Below, in pieces: positions 35,644 through 44,486 of a stretch of DNA of 64,000 nucleotides. The DNA lies in assembly GCA_023460035.1 (NCBI GenBank), contig JAEWRN010000044.1, positions 62,001-126,000 on the forward strand, read 5' to 3'. This stretch comes from Bacillota bacterium. GTDB taxonomy: Bacteria > Bacillota > Clostridia > Oscillospirales > Ruminococcaceae. The first letter of the stretch is position 1. Every line of letters begins with the position of its first letter. The notes beneath the pieces are model-generated. The model was not told the origin of the DNA, did not search any database, and worked only from the letters and a program-made list of their open reading frames with translations. The position numbers were made by a program, and so were the translations under genes.

Positions 35644-35678
35644 CACGCCCGTACGCAGTCCCTGCGCGCGGGCGTTGT
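35644..35678 (-). terminator. Terminator of the infC-rpmI-rplT operon
   Basis: ACGCCCG (35644-35650) pairs with CGGGCGT (35669-35675), closing an inner CGCAG/CTGCG stem. It lies just after the rplT stop and is followed on the minus strand by GTGTTTAT. Confidence 0.65.
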
Positions 35679-35685
35679 TTGCAAA

Positions 35686-36039
35686 TTATTTTGCAGCCTT
35701 TGCAGTTTCCACCAGCTTCGCGAAAGACGCGGGGTCGTTGATCGCCATCTCGGAAAGCATTTTGCGGTTGAGGTCGATGCCGGTCTTTTTCAGGCCATTC
35801 ATAAAGCTGGAATAATTCATGCCCTGTGCGCGGCAAGCTGCGTTGATGCGGGCGATCCACAGGCGACGGAAATCGCGCTTTTTCGCCTTGCGGCCTGCAA
35901 ATGCATAGTTGCCGCTTTTCATGACCTGTTGTTTGGCCATTTTAAAGTGTTTGGATTTGCTGCCCCAGTAGCCCTTGGCGAGCTTCAGCGTTTTCTTTCT
36001 TCTCTTGCGGGTCATCATCGCGCCCTTGATACGAGCCAT
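35686..36039 (-). CDS. rplT: 50S ribosomal protein L20
   Basis: 117 residues, usual length. Recognised by [20 protein letters not shown] and [21 protein letters not shown]20 is needed for early 50S assembly and in Bacillota represses its own operon by binding the leader RNA upstream of infC (see 36866-37027). Third gene of the operon, 70 bp after rpmI. Confidence 0.98.
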   Translation of the reverse strand: MARIKGAMMTRKRRKKTLKLAKGYWGSKSKHFKMAKQQVMKSGNYAFAGRKAKKRDFRRLWIARINAACRAQGMNYSSFMNGLKKTGIDLNRKMLSEMAINDPASFAKLVETAKAAK

Positions 36040-36109
36040 AATCTATTTCTCCTTTATTTCACGGTTTTCAGCGGGCGGCCGGGCCGCCCGAAAAGGGGTG
36101 CGCTACGCC

Positions 36110-36307
36110 TTACGCGTAGGGCAGCATCTTCTTAACATTGGCCTCGTTGGTCTCGTCAACATAGCCAATCTTGCGCAGGCCACGCATGCGCTTCGTGGTT
36201 TTTTTGGTCAGAATATGGCTGCGAAACGCCTTACCGCGCTTGACTTTGCCATTCTTGGTGAGGGCGAAACGCTTTTTCGCACCGCTGTGAGTTTTGATCT
36301 TGGGCAT
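36110..36307 (-). CDS. rpmI: 50S ribosomal protein L35
   Basis: 65 residues: [20 protein letters not shown] with the basic [14 protein letters not shown] segment. A small protein of the 50S subunit. It starts one base after the infC stop codon region (36309), so translation is probably coupled. Confidence 0.98.
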   Translation of the reverse strand: MPKIKTHSGAKKRFALTKNGKVKRGKAFRSHILTKKTTKRMRGLRKIGYVDETNEANVKKMLPYA

Positions 36308-36308
36308 T

Positions 36309-36851
36309 TTACTTTTCCTCCTTGTTCTGGACCTTGTCCTTCAAGGGCACAAGGTACATTTGCATGCTGCGCCCTTCGAGCTTCGGCTGTTTTTCAATCG
36401 CGGCAAACTCTCCCAGCAGTTCGGCAAACCGCTGCATTACCCCAAGACCGAGGCTGGTGTGCGCCATCTCGCGCCCACGGAAGCGAATGGAGGCCTTGAC
36501 CTTGTCGCCATCTTGCAAAAAGCGCTTGGCATGGCCCGCTTTGGTGTTGAAGTCGTTGGTATCGATGTTGAGAGACAGACGAATCTCTTTGATGTCGACA
36601 ACGCGCTGGTTTTTCTTTGCTTCTTTTTCTTTTTTCTGCTGCTCAAAACGGTATTTGCCATAATCCATGATACGGCAAACCGGTGGGGCAGCTGTTGGCG
36701 CGATTTTGACAAGGTCGAGATTTTTTTCCGCCGCAAGGTTCATCGCATCGCGTGAGGACATAATCCCCAACTGTTCACCCTCTGCGCCGATCAGACGAAT
36801 CTCTCTGTCACGAATCTGCTCGTTCAACTCAAGCTCTTTCTTACCGCTAAT
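36309..36851 (-). CDS. infC: Translation initiation factor IF-3, ATT start
   Basis: 180 residues from ATT 36851. GGAGG lies 9 bases upstream, and the codons after ATT ([20 protein letters not shown]) give the normal IF-3 N terminus; the first ATG or TTG downstream would cut it and lacks a ribosome site. Both domains are complete, with [18 protein letters not shown] in the linker and the C-terminal [16 protein letters not shown]-3 rejects non-AUG starts, so its AUU start gives negative autoregulation. First gene of infC-rpmI-rplT. Confidence 0.96.
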   Translation of the reverse strand: MSGKKELELNEQIRDREIRLIGAEGEQLGIMSSRDAMNLAAEKNLDLVKIAPTAAPPVCRIMDYGKYRFEQQKKEKEAKKNQRVVDIKEIRLSLNIDTNDFNTKAGHAKRFLQDGDKVKASIRFRGREMAHTSLGLGVMQRFAELLGEFAAIEKQPKLEGRSMQMYLVPLKDKVQNKEEK

Positions 36852-36865
36852 TGTAAAACACCTCC

Positions 36866-37027
36866 AGTTAAATCATTGTAAATAAAAAGAGCGGGACACG
36901 CAGCCCCACTCTGTTCAACAGACAAACCAACACGGGCTGTAAACAGCCCTTGTTTTGCTCTATTGACCCGACACCCTAAGGGTACCAAGGTGAGTGCGCA
37001 GCGCGCAGCTTCTTTACTGACCTGTAT
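36866..37027 (-). promoter_or_regulatory. L20 leader (ribosomal autoregulatory RNA) upstream of infC
   Basis: About 160 bases of leader between the promoter and infC. On the minus strand it forms several stems (GGGCTGT/ACAGCCC at 36934-36951) and ends with a terminator-like hairpin AGAGTGGGG.../...TCCCGCTCT followed by TTTTTATTT just before the infC ribosome site. This layout, terminator included, is that of the Bacillota L20 leader: L20 binding would favour the terminator. A covariance-model search was not possible. Confidence 0.75.
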
Positions 37028-37056
37028 AGTGTAACACGCCCTTTTTCAAAAGTCAA
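37028..37056 (-). promoter_or_regulatory. Sigma-A promoter of infC-rpmI-rplT
   Basis: Minus strand TTGACT (37051-37056), 17-bp spacer, TACACT (37028-37033), directly before the L20 leader. Confidence 0.85.
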
Positions 37057-37088
37057 GGGCTCCCGGTACCGGCAGATGCAGTACGAAG

Positions 37089-37137
37089 CGGCGGCGCGGG
37101 GTGCGCAAAACTGCCGCACACCCTGCGCTGCCGCCGT
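37089..37137. repeat. GC-rich imperfect inverted repeat after the AraC-type gene
   Basis: GGCGGCG..GGGTGCGC and GCACACCCTGCGCTGCCGCC form a long imperfect stem around a TTTT-containing loop. It lies between the stop codon of the AraC-type gene and the infC promoter and may act as a terminator, though no U-run follows. Confidence 0.4.
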
Positions 37138-37145
37138 TTACCCTG

Positions 37146-38033
37146 TTACGCCTCTTCTTCCACCGGCACCCAAAGCTCGCTTTGGTAGCTGGGCGACGAA
37201 GGGTCTCCCTCGGGGTTCACTTCAATGTCCGGCCCGCCGCCCAGCCGGTACCCGCTGCTGGGCAGCCACTCGCTGTACACGTGGGTCGTCAGCGTCTGCA
37301 TGGCCGCGGGCAGCGCGCCCACACAGCTGAACACCGCATACGTCGCCTCGGGCAGCAAAACCTCCTCGAGGCCCGGCTGCACCGGGCTGTCGCTCGGGAT
37401 TGCAATGTAATAATCAAAGCTGCTGTCGGTCGCGCCGTGGCTGACACAAATACCAATCAGCGGCGCGGGCAGTGTGGGGTCCGGTTGTTTTCCCTCGCAA
37501 AGCGCAAGTAGCCGCGCAACACGCCCGTCGCGGTGTACTTCGTTCCAGAATGCGGGGATCTCCCGCAGGTTTTTGCCGTCCTCCACCGTGGTGGCCAGCC
37601 TTGCGCCCAATGCGCGAAATGCCTTTTGCTTGCGGATTTTGTACTCCATCTCAATCGCTCCTTTTACTGTGATGTGAAAGGAGATGGGCGGGTAGGCTTT
37701 GCGTAGGGCCGCTTTGCTGCGCACCGCACTGGGCGGGCAGCCGTGCAGCCGCTGAAACGCGCGGTTGAAAGCCGTGGGCGAATCGTAGCCGTATTTCAGC
37801 CCAATTTCAAGCACCGACAGGCTGCCGTTTTGCAACTCGTCCGCGGCACAGGCAAGCCGCCGGTTGCGGATATACTCCGACAGCGACAAGCCCCCGGCCA
37901 GCAGTGTGAAGATTTTTTGAAACTGGTAGGCCGAGCACCCGGTGATGTGGGCAATGTCCTCGGTGCGGATCTCCCCGGCGAGATTTTGTTCAATATACGC
38001 CAGTGCGGCGTTCATCATGCGTAACCATTCCAC
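37146..38033 (-). CDS. AraC-type regulator fused to a GyrI-like effector domain
   Basis: 295 residues from GTG 38033 (AAGGAGAGG upstream); a longer open frame to 38327 overlaps prmC and is not credible. The N-terminal ~105 residues are two AraC helix-turn-helix units (EDIAHITGCSAYQFQKIFTL and LEIGLKYGYDSPTAFNRAFQ). The C-terminal ~150 residues are a GyrI/SOUL-like ligand-binding domain (KAFRALGARLATTVEDG, PSSGYRLGGGPDIEV). This is the Rob/TipA-like order, used to sense small molecules or drugs. No clear target gene is adjacent. Confidence 0.85.
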   Translation of the reverse strand: MEWLRMMNAALAYIEQNLAGEIRTEDIAHITGCSAYQFQKIFTLLAGGLSLSEYIRNRRLACAADELQNGSLSVLEIGLKYGYDSPTAFNRAFQRLHGCPPSAVRSKAALRKAYPPISFHITVKGAIEMEYKIRKQKAFRALGARLATTVEDGKNLREIPAFWNEVHRDGRVARLLALCEGKQPDPTLPAPLIGICVSHGATDSSFDYYIAIPSDSPVQPGLEEVLLPEATYAVFSCVGALPAAMQTLTTHVYSEWLPSSGYRLGGGPDIEVNPEGDPSSPSYQSELWVPVEEEA

Positions 38034-38124
38034 CTGCGTCCTCTCCTTTCTGAACCCAGTATAATGCAAAAAGAAGCGGGCTTCCTCGCATTGTGCTGCC
38101 CAAAAATGAGATGTGCCGCCGGCA

Positions 38125-38958
38125 TCAGCCGGGCACCTGCCCCCATACACAGCGGTCCAGCCCCGCAAGGTCGGCGGCGGCCCCCACTGCGGTATAGCCG
38201 TTTTGGTGCAGCAGGGCCTGCACCGCCGCGCGCTGGCTGGCACCAATTTCAAACACCAGCCAGCCGCCCGCTGCCAGCAGCGGGCGGTAATGGGCGGTGA
38301 TGTACTCGTAAAAAAGCAACCCCTCATGCGGGGCTACCAGCGCCTGCTTTGGCTCAAACGCAAGCTCTGGCGCAAGGGCTTCATACTCCTGCTGTGTGAC
38401 ATACGGCGGGTTAGACACAATGCAGTCGTACCCGCCGGCAGGCTGACTTGCTTCAAAGCCCAGCACATCGGCCGCCATCACCTGCGCCCTACCATTTGCA
38501 TTTTTGCGGCAATACCCCAGTGCCTCAGGTGAAAGCTCTACCAGCGTCACCGTGGCGCCCCGCAAGTTAGCCGCAAGCGCAAGGCCGATGGCCCCGGTGC
38601 CGGCACACAAATCCAGCACACGGGGGGCAGGGGTGTCTTTTAACAGCGCAAGGGCGGCCTCCACCACCGTCTCGGTGTCCTGCCGGGGGATCAGCACCCC
38701 TTCGCCCACCGCAAGCTGCAGCCCGTAAAACGGCCAGCTGCCCAACAGGTATTGCAACGGGTAGCGGGCAGCGCGGCGGCGGCACAGCTCTGCCAGCTGC
38801 TGCATTTGTGGCTCTGCCAGCTGCTCATCTGCCCCATACTGCAAATGCCCTTTGCCGGTGACATAGCGCAGCATTAAATCTGCTTCAAAGGCATCGTCCT
38901 CAATACCGGCTTCGCGCAGCTGTGCGCGCAGCTGCCGGTAAAACTGCCCGGCTACCAA
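38125..38958 (-). CDS. prmC: Peptide chain release factor glutamine methyltransferase
   Basis: 277 residues. SAM-binding VLDLCAGTGAIGLALAANL and the NPPY catalytic motif in DCIVSNPPYVTQQEYEAL, plus the PLQYLLGSWPFYG linker typical of PrmC. It methylates the GGQ glutamine of RF1 and RF2. The start overlaps the end of the yqhQ-type gene by 7 bases, a pair often found together in clostridia. Confidence 0.95.
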   Translation of the reverse strand: MVAGQFYRQLRAQLREAGIEDDAFEADLMLRYVTGKGHLQYGADEQLAEPQMQQLAELCRRRAARYPLQYLLGSWPFYGLQLAVGEGVLIPRQDTETVVEAALALLKDTPAPRVLDLCAGTGAIGLALAANLRGATVTLVELSPEALGYCRKNANGRAQVMAADVLGFEASQPAGGYDCIVSNPPYVTQQEYEALAPELAFEPKQALVAPHEGLLFYEYITAHYRPLLAAGGWLVFEIGASQRAAVQALLHQNGYTAVGAAADLAGLDRCVWGQVPG

Positions 38959-39893
38959 CGGTCGTCCTCGCCCTGCTGGGGCAGCACCGCTTTCACCGAG
39001 GCAATGGCCACTTCAATCATGTCGTCCTCCGGCTCGGCAGTGGTCAGCCGCTGCAGCCACAGGCCCGGCGCCGAAATCACGCGCGCGGCAAGGTTGTCGT
39101 GCCGGCCGGCAAATTTAATGGCCTCATAGCTTAAGCCCATCACCAGCGGCAACAGCAGCAATTTTAGCCCCACACGGCCAAGGGTAGAATGCCACGGCAC
39201 AAAGCTGAACACCAAAATGCTGATGACCAGCACCAGCAGCAAAAAGCTGGTGCCGCAGCGGGGGTGAAACCGGGTGTTTTTGCGCACGTTGTCCACCGTC
39301 AGCTCTTCGCCCGCCTCATAGGTGGTAATTGTTTTATGCTCGGCCCCATGGTAGCGGAACAAGCGGTGAATCTCCTGCATGCGCGAGATCAAAAACAGGT
39401 ACAGCACAAACAGACCCAGCTTAATGACACCCTCTACAATTGCCTTTGCCCAGCCAAGCTGTACCACGCCATTCAGCAGGCCGGTGAGAAAGGTGGGCAG
39501 AATCATAAACAGCACAATGGCAAGCAACCCGCCCAGCAGCGCGCTTACCGTCATCATGGCACTGGTGGCTTTTTCGCCAAGGTGCCGCTCTAAAAACAGG
39601 TCAAATTTGCTTTTTTCCTGCTCTTTTTCTTCCTCGGTCATGCTGATCTCCGCCGAGCGCATCAGCGCGCGGTAGCCGATGAGCAGCGAATCGATAAAAG
39701 CAAACACCCCGCGCAGCAGCGGTACTTTTGCCACCGGGTTTGGCTTTACACTGGTCGTTTCAATTTGTATCTTGCCGGCAGGGTCGCGCACTGCCACCGC
39801 CATCTGGCTGGGGCCGCGCATCATGACGCCTTCAATCAGGGCCTGCCCGCCGATTGAGGTTTTAAACAGTTCTTTTGGGTTGCGTTTGCTCAT
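38952..39893 (-). CDS. yqhQ: YqhQ (DUF1385) membrane protein
   Basis: 313 residues. It opens with GGQALIEGVMMRGPSQMAVA, the family hallmark, and has YHGAEHKTITTYEAGEELT and RFHPRCGTSFLLLVLVISIL. Four or five membrane segments are seen (about 95-135, 140-165, 205-245). Its role is unknown; it is a metal-ion-like-motif (H, C) membrane protein common in Bacillota. It overlaps the histidine kinase gene stop by 4 bases and prmC start by 7. Confidence 0.92.
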   Translation of the reverse strand: MSKRNPKELFKTSIGGQALIEGVMMRGPSQMAVAVRDPAGKIQIETTSVKPNPVAKVPLLRGVFAFIDSLLIGYRALMRSAEISMTEEEKEQEKSKFDLFLERHLGEKATSAMMTVSALLGGLLAIVLFMILPTFLTGLLNGVVQLGWAKAIVEGVIKLGLFVLYLFLISRMQEIHRLFRYHGAEHKTITTYEAGEELTVDNVRKNTRFHPRCGTSFLLLVLVISILVFSFVPWHSTLGRVGLKLLLLPLVMGLSYEAIKFAGRHDNLAARVISAPGLWLQRLTTAEPEDDMIEVAIASVKAVLPQQGEDDRW

Positions 39894-41365
39894 GCGTTCT
39901 TCCTTTCAGGGCCGTTTTCACCGGCGGGCGGCAACGGGCGGGGGGCGGCCTTTTTTAGCGGCAGGCTTACCCGCACCAGTGTGCCGTGGCCGTAATTGCT
40001 TTCAATGTCAAAGCGGCCGCCGTGGGCCGCCACGATCTCGTCTACCACCGCAAGGCCAATGCCGCTGCCACGCACCGCACCGCGCCCTTTGTAAAATTTT
40101 GTTTTAATGTGGGCAAGGTCCTCCGGCGCAATACCGGGGCCCTCGTCCTGAATCTCCACCACCGCCTGTTCGCCCTGCACGGCCAGCTTTAATGCAATGG
40201 TGCAGCCGCCGGGCGAATATTTCAGCGCGTTGTCCAGCAGGTTTAAAAACACCTGGCGCAGCCGGTTTTTATCCGCCCACACGGGGCAGGGCAGCTCCGG
40301 CTCGTCAAAGCACAGCTGCACACCCTCGTTTTGGGCGCGCGGGCCGGCCATCAGCAGCGCGTCGTCCACCTCCGCGCCAAGGTCCAGCAGTTCGGGTGCC
40401 AGCACCAGCCCGCCGTTTTGCATGCGCGAAAAATCCAGCAGCTCTTCGACCATCTGGTACAGGCGGTCGGTCTCGCTTAAAATCACCCGCACGCCTTTTT
40501 TGTAATTTTCGCTCGTCGGGTCGTCCACCCGCGCCAGCGTTTCCACCCAGCCCTTAATAGAGGTAAGCGGGGTGCGCAGCTCGTGCGAGACCGAGGAGAT
40601 AAATTCGTTTTTTAGCTGGTCGGTTTTCGACAGCTCCTCCGCCATGTGGTTGATGGTGTCGCACAGGCGGCCCAGCTCGTCGTCGTACACGTTGTCGATG
40701 CGGGCGCCAAAATCGCCGCTTGCAATTTTAGTGGCGGCCTGCTCTACCTTGTTGACCGGCAGCACGATAGAGCGGATAAAATAAGTGCCGGAAAAAATGG
40801 TGAACAGCAAAATTACCAGCACCACCGCCGCCGAAATTGCAATCAGCATCATGATCTGGTTGTCGATGCGCGAGAGGCCGGTGACAAAGCGCACCGCCAT
40901 AATGCCGCCCGCGGGCTTTGGCACAAGATAGGTCACCGCCATAATGTGCTCGCCGGTGCTGTCGGTGCCCACAAACTCTCCAATGCCGTCGGTGCTTTGC
41001 TTGGCCTTGTTAAAATCGTCCAGTGTCTCAATATAATCCGGCACAAACCCGCTGGAGGTCGAAACCACCTTGCCCGCGGTGTTGATGAGCATAAACTCAA
41101 ACTTATCTTTTTCTGAAAAATCCTCCGCCATGCGCCGCAGTGTGGCGCTGCGCTCGGAATCCTCCGCGCCGGAAAGCGCCGAAAGCTGGCCCGCCACGGT
41201 GTTGACCCGCGTCATCACCGCCGCGCGCGCGCTGGAGTAGTAATAGGTATTAAAATAAAAAATCAAAACACCCTCGACTGCCAGCAGCACCAGAATGGTA
41301 AGCAGCAGGCTGCCGCGCACCCAGCGGCGGGTAATGGTGCTTTTGCGTTTTTTCTTTGCCTCCAT
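39890..41365 (-). CDS. Membrane sensor histidine kinase
   Basis: 491 residues from ATG 41365 behind GGGGG. One membrane helix near residues 20-42, an extracytoplasmic sensor of about 125 residues, a second helix near 170-192, a HAMP linker, a HisKA domain with phospho-acceptor in SSVSHELRTPLTSIKGW, and a HATPase domain with NLLDNALKYSPGG, DEGPGIAPEDL and GSGIGLAVVDEIV. The layout resembles WalK/ResE/PhoR kinases. It follows its response regulator by 44 bp. The signal is unknown; the extracellular lipoprotein encoded two genes upstream may be part of sensing (inference). Confidence 0.9.
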   Translation of the reverse strand: MEAKKKRKSTITRRWVRGSLLLTILVLLAVEGVLIFYFNTYYYSSARAAVMTRVNTVAGQLSALSGAEDSERSATLRRMAEDFSEKDKFEFMLINTAGKVVSTSSGFVPDYIETLDDFNKAKQSTDGIGEFVGTDSTGEHIMAVTYLVPKPAGGIMAVRFVTGLSRIDNQIMMLIAISAAVVLVILLFTIFSGTYFIRSIVLPVNKVEQAATKIASGDFGARIDNVYDDELGRLCDTINHMAEELSKTDQLKNEFISSVSHELRTPLTSIKGWVETLARVDDPTSENYKKGVRVILSETDRLYQMVEELLDFSRMQNGGLVLAPELLDLGAEVDDALLMAGPRAQNEGVQLCFDEPELPCPVWADKNRLRQVFLNLLDNALKYSPGGCTIALKLAVQGEQAVVEIQDEGPGIAPEDLAHIKTKFYKGRGAVRGSGIGLAVVDEIVAAHGGRFDIESNYGHGTLVRVSLPLKKAAPRPLPPAGENGPERKNA

Positions 41366-41409
41366 GCCCGCGCCCCCTTTCGTATCTGCTGCCGGCGGGC
41401 CGGCCTGCG

Positions 41410-42105
41410 TCAGGGTTTCCAGCGGTAGCCGTAGCCCCACACCGTCGCAATGTGCGCTGGGTTGCTGGGTTCATCCTCAATTTTCATGCGCAAACGCCGG
41501 ATGTTGACATCGACGATTTTGACATCGCCGTAATAGTTTTTGCCCCAGACACCCTCTAAAATCTTATCGCGCACCAGCGCGACCCCGGGGTTTTGGAAAA
41601 ACAGCTCCATAATCTGAAACTCCACCTGCGTCAGGTCAATCGGCTGGCCGTTTTTGTACAGCACACGGCTTTTTTGGTCCAGCACAAACTGGCCGGAAAC
41701 CAGCCGGCTTTCGCCCTGCTGCTCGGTGGCCTGCCGCGTGACACGGCGGCACAGGGCCTCTACCCTTGCCAGCAGCTCGGTCACGCTGAACGGCTTTGTA
41801 ATATAGTCGTCCGCGCCGATGGAAAGGCCGTTGATTTTGTCTTTTTCCTGCGTTTTTGCCGACAGAATAATAATGCCAAGCTCTGCCGAATCGCGCCGGA
41901 TGGTCTCGCACAGTGAAAACCCGTTCATGCCGGGCAGCATTACGTCCAGCAGCGCGACGTCAAAGCCGTCCTTTTCTTCGCCCAGCAGGCCCAGCGCGCG
42001 CTCGGCGCTGGCCGCCTCGGCGACTTCGTACCCCGCCATACGCAGGTTCAGTGCGATCACTTCGCGGATCGCGTCCTCGTCTTCCACGACCAAAATTTTT
42101 CGCAT
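41410..42105 (-). CDS. OmpR-family response regulator
   Basis: 231 residues. Receiver domain with VVEDEDAIREV acidic pocket, phospho-acceptor aspartate in VALLDVMLPGMNGF and lysine in DDYITKPFSVTELLAR; C-terminal winged helix ending in NIRRLRMKIEDEPSNPAHIA and VWGYGYRW. It is the partner of the histidine kinase that follows. The upstream lipoprotein gene ends 72 bp before it on the same strand. Confidence 0.93.
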   Translation of the reverse strand: MRKILVVEDEDAIREVIALNLRMAGYEVAEAASAERALGLLGEEKDGFDVALLDVMLPGMNGFSLCETIRRDSAELGIIILSAKTQEKDKINGLSIGADDYITKPFSVTELLARVEALCRRVTRQATEQQGESRLVSGQFVLDQKSRVLYKNGQPIDLTQVEFQIMELFFQNPGVALVRDKILEGVWGKNYYGDVKIVDVNIRRLRMKIEDEPSNPAHIATVWGYGYRWKP

Positions 42106-42177
42106 GCTTTTCCCTCCAAACAGTCGTCCCGCCTGGTTTCTTTTTTTGCGCGGCTGTCGCCGCGGTGGTTGCCGTGC

Positions 42178-43707
42178 TTAGCTTAGCACGGTCACTTTAC
42201 TTAAAATATCTGCGGTGTCAATGCCCGTGTCCTCGCGGATGCGCACAAAAATGCGGTAGCGCCCCACCGCCGCGACCTGGGTATATTCCTCCGCCGTACC
42301 AAGGCGCACCCCGCCTGACAGCGTTTCGTCCGGCCCCAGTATCTGCACCACCAGCAGCGTTTCGCCGCTGGCCGTATCGGTCAAATACCAGTTGCGGGTG
42401 CCCATGCGCTCTACCGAGACCCGGTTTTTCCAGCTGATGGGCAGCTGCATATAATAGCCATAGCTCAAATCGGCAAGGCCAAACACCTTTTCATTCGTCG
42501 GCTTTTCCTCTACCGGGGTCGCCGTGGGGGTGGGCACCGGGGTGGGCTGTGCTGCGGATGATGCCGCCCCGCTGTGAGCGGTACTGCTGCCGGTAGCGCC
42601 CGAGCTGCTGCCTGCCTCACTGTTTGCCGAGCTGCTTTGCGGCAGCACCGGCAGCACCGACTGGATGCGCTGGCCCGGCAGCACCGCCTCTTTTTCAAAG
42701 TTGTTTTCAAAGGTGGCAATCGACGCAAAGTCGTAATAGCTCAGCCACAGCATGCGCTGCTCGGTAGAAAACGCCGACACATTGCCCAGCACCACCGGTA
42801 TTTCCACCGCGCCGTCCTCGTCGATATCCCGGCTGCGCAGGTTGGTCACCGCGCGGGTGGACAGGTTGGGGATGCTGACCCCCAGCCGGGTGCTGTGGGT
42901 CAAAAGGCGCTGGGCCTTGGTGTCAAAATACAGCTCTTCACTGGCAAGCGTGCCGCCGGAGGTATACCCGTCCACCACCAGGCTGTACTGCCCGCCCGAC
43001 TGGCTGGTATAAATACCCGAGCAGCTTTGCAGCAGGCTGTCCAGCGAAAGGGTGGTAATCGGCTGCAACTGGCCGCTTTGCACCGACAGCAGCGACGCCT
43101 GCATGGGCCCGGGCTGCGTTGCGGGCGACAGCACAATCAAATCGTCGATACCGGTACCGGTGAAATCCGCCAACGCATATTCCGAATAGCTGCGCTCGTC
43201 CACCTTTTGCATCGTGTTTTGGTCTTTTAAATAGGTATAGACACCCATAAATTTATCGCTTAGGTTTGTGCTGGTGTACCCCACGATCAACGTGGGGGAA
43301 CCCTCACCGTACATTGAGCTGAAATTGACCGACTCCACCTCGGTGCCAAGGCCCTCTTCGTCCCACAGCACTGTCCACTTATTACCGGTTTGCCCCAGCA
43401 GGGCAATGCGCACGTTTTTGTTTTTTGCTTCACTGTTGTCGTCCCCGTAAAAAACAACGGCTTCCTCTACCCCGTCGCCGTTGAGGTCCTTAAACACGAA
43501 CGGGGATAAAAAGTCGCCCTTGCGCGGGTATTTCAGCTTGGCACTGCCGCCGATATAGCGGTTGAGTTCTTCCACCACCAGCGATTGGCTTTGGCTGAGC
43601 TTTGGGGCTTCCAGCAGCTCTTCTACGTTGCCGTTTTGCCCCGAGCAGCCGCACAACAGCAGCAGCAATACAGCCGGCAGCAAAAACAGCAGACAGTTCT
43701 TTTTCAC
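42178..43707 (-). CDS. Secreted lipoprotein with FG-GAP/VCBS-like segments
   Basis: 509 residues from GTG 43707 (AAAGGGG upstream). Signal peptide with lipobox LLCGC (cysteine near 19). The body has repeated acidic calcium-type or FG-GAP-like stretches: VFKDLNGDGVEEAVVFYG, ALADFTGTGIDDLIVLS, LRSRDIDEDGAVEIPVVL. These suggest a beta-propeller-like or repeat fold. A serine/glycine/threonine/proline linker near residue 400 is followed by a ~100-residue domain ending in VRIREDTGIDTADILSKV. It shares a transcript with the two-component system, so it may modulate its signal. No known family is certain. Confidence 0.65.
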   Translation of the reverse strand: MKKNCLLFLLPAVLLLLLCGCSGQNGNVEELLEAPKLSQSQSLVVEELNRYIGGSAKLKYPRKGDFLSPFVFKDLNGDGVEEAVVFYGDDNSEAKNKNVRIALLGQTGNKWTVLWDEEGLGTEVESVNFSSMYGEGSPTLIVGYTSTNLSDKFMGVYTYLKDQNTMQKVDERSYSEYALADFTGTGIDDLIVLSPATQPGPMQASLLSVQSGQLQPITTLSLDSLLQSCSGIYTSQSGGQYSLVVDGYTSGGTLASEELYFDTKAQRLLTHSTRLGVSIPNLSTRAVTNLRSRDIDEDGAVEIPVVLGNVSAFSTEQRMLWLSYYDFASIATFENNFEKEAVLPGQRIQSVLPVLPQSSSANSEAGSSSGATGSSTAHSGAASSAAQPTPVPTPTATPVEEKPTNEKVFGLADLSYGYYMQLPISWKNRVSVERMGTRNWYLTDTASGETLLVVQILGPDETLSGGVRLGTAEEYTQVAAVGRYRIFVRIREDTGIDTADILSKVTVLS

Positions 43708-43759
43708 TCGGCCGCATCCCCTTTCTGTTTGGGCGCGCCGCCCCGCGGGTACTGCGCTT

Positions 43760-43788
43760 ATTTTAGCACATCCCCACCGCCGAAACAA
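43760..43788 (-). promoter_or_regulatory. Promoter of the lipoprotein/two-component operon
   Basis: Minus strand TTGTTT (43783-43788), 17-bp spacer, TAAAAT (43760-43765). Confidence 0.55.
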
Positions 43789-44101
43789 GGCTGCCGGGCG
43801 CCGGCCGCACTGCCGCCAGCAAAACACAAAACCCCGCCCGGCCGGCGCCACTTTTAGCACCCCTCTGTGCGGTAAAATACGGTGTATTCTGCCGAAAAAG
43901 GTCATAATTAGTTAGTAATTATATCAGCTAATCATGTGCAAATGTTGTACAAGTTGTTAAAGGATTAGTAAGAATTGACCAAAAAAAGGCTTTTTGCTTG
44001 CATGCAAAATAGTACAGTGCTATACTGTTTTTTGGCCAGAACCCTGTTAACATCAGCCTTTTGGCCGTTTTCGTAAATTACAGGGGGAGGTTATTTTCTA
44101 A
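43789..44101. other. Divergent intergenic region
   Basis: About 310 bp between divergent genes, no coding frame. It holds the inverted repeat GGCGCCGGCC / GGCCGGCGCC (43797-43849) near the left promoter, an A+T-rich tract (43905-43960), and the rightward promoter at 43998. Confidence 0.5.
43998..44026 (+). promoter_or_regulatory. Sigma-A-type promoter of the PII-like/antiporter operon
   Basis: TTGCAT (43998-44003), 17-bp spacer, TATACT (44021-44026); the -35 box lies in a TTGCATGCAA palindrome. The leader is about 70 bases and ends in GGGGGAGG. Confidence 0.7.
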
Positions 44102-44437
44102 ATGAAACTGCTGGTTTTAATTTTAAATCAGACCGAAAGCCTTGAGCCGATTTTGGAGAAACTGGAGCGTGCGGGGATTCGCGGCGCCACAATTTTGTCC
44201 AGCCGCGGTATGGCCATGGCACTTGAAAACTATGTGGACGGCAGCCTGCTTGGCTCTTTGCGCGCGGTGCTGGACCCGGGCCGCGAAGAAAACAAAACAG
44301 TGCTGGCCGTGTTGCCGGACGAAAAAGTCACTGTTGCCGTGGAGGCCATTGAAAGCGTAGTAGGCAGCCTTGAAAAGCCGAATACCGGTATTGTGTTCAC
44401 CTTGCCGGTCGATTTTTTGAAAGGGGCTCAATATTAA
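44102..44437 (+). CDS. PII-like signalling protein
   Basis: 111 residues. The beta-alpha-beta pattern of a PII/GlnB-like ferredoxin fold is visible: MKLLVLILNQTESLEPILEK at the start, then GIRGATILSSRGMAM and TVAVEAIESVVG, VFTLPVDF. The PII T-loop tyrosine motif (QYRG) is not present, so it is a divergent PII-like protein rather than GlnB. It sits 49 bp before a cation:proton antiporter in the same direction. PII-like proteins that bind adenine nucleotides regulate neighbouring transporters (for example SbtB with SbtA), so control of the antiporter is likely (inference). Confidence 0.7.
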   Translation: MKLLVLILNQTESLEPILEKLERAGIRGATILSSRGMAMALENYVDGSLLGSLRAVLDPGREENKTVLAVLPDEKVTVAVEAIESVVGSLEKPNTGIVFTLPVDFLKGAQY

Positions 44438-44486
44438 GCCCTCACTTTGCGGCGCATCCAAATTCATTTAAAGGCGGCAAACTACA

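Noticed and set aside
37146..38327. Longer AraC-type protein starting at 38327
   Set aside because: The extra N-terminal part overlaps prmC on the same strand by ~200 bp and has no family match; GTG 38033 has a strong ribosome site.
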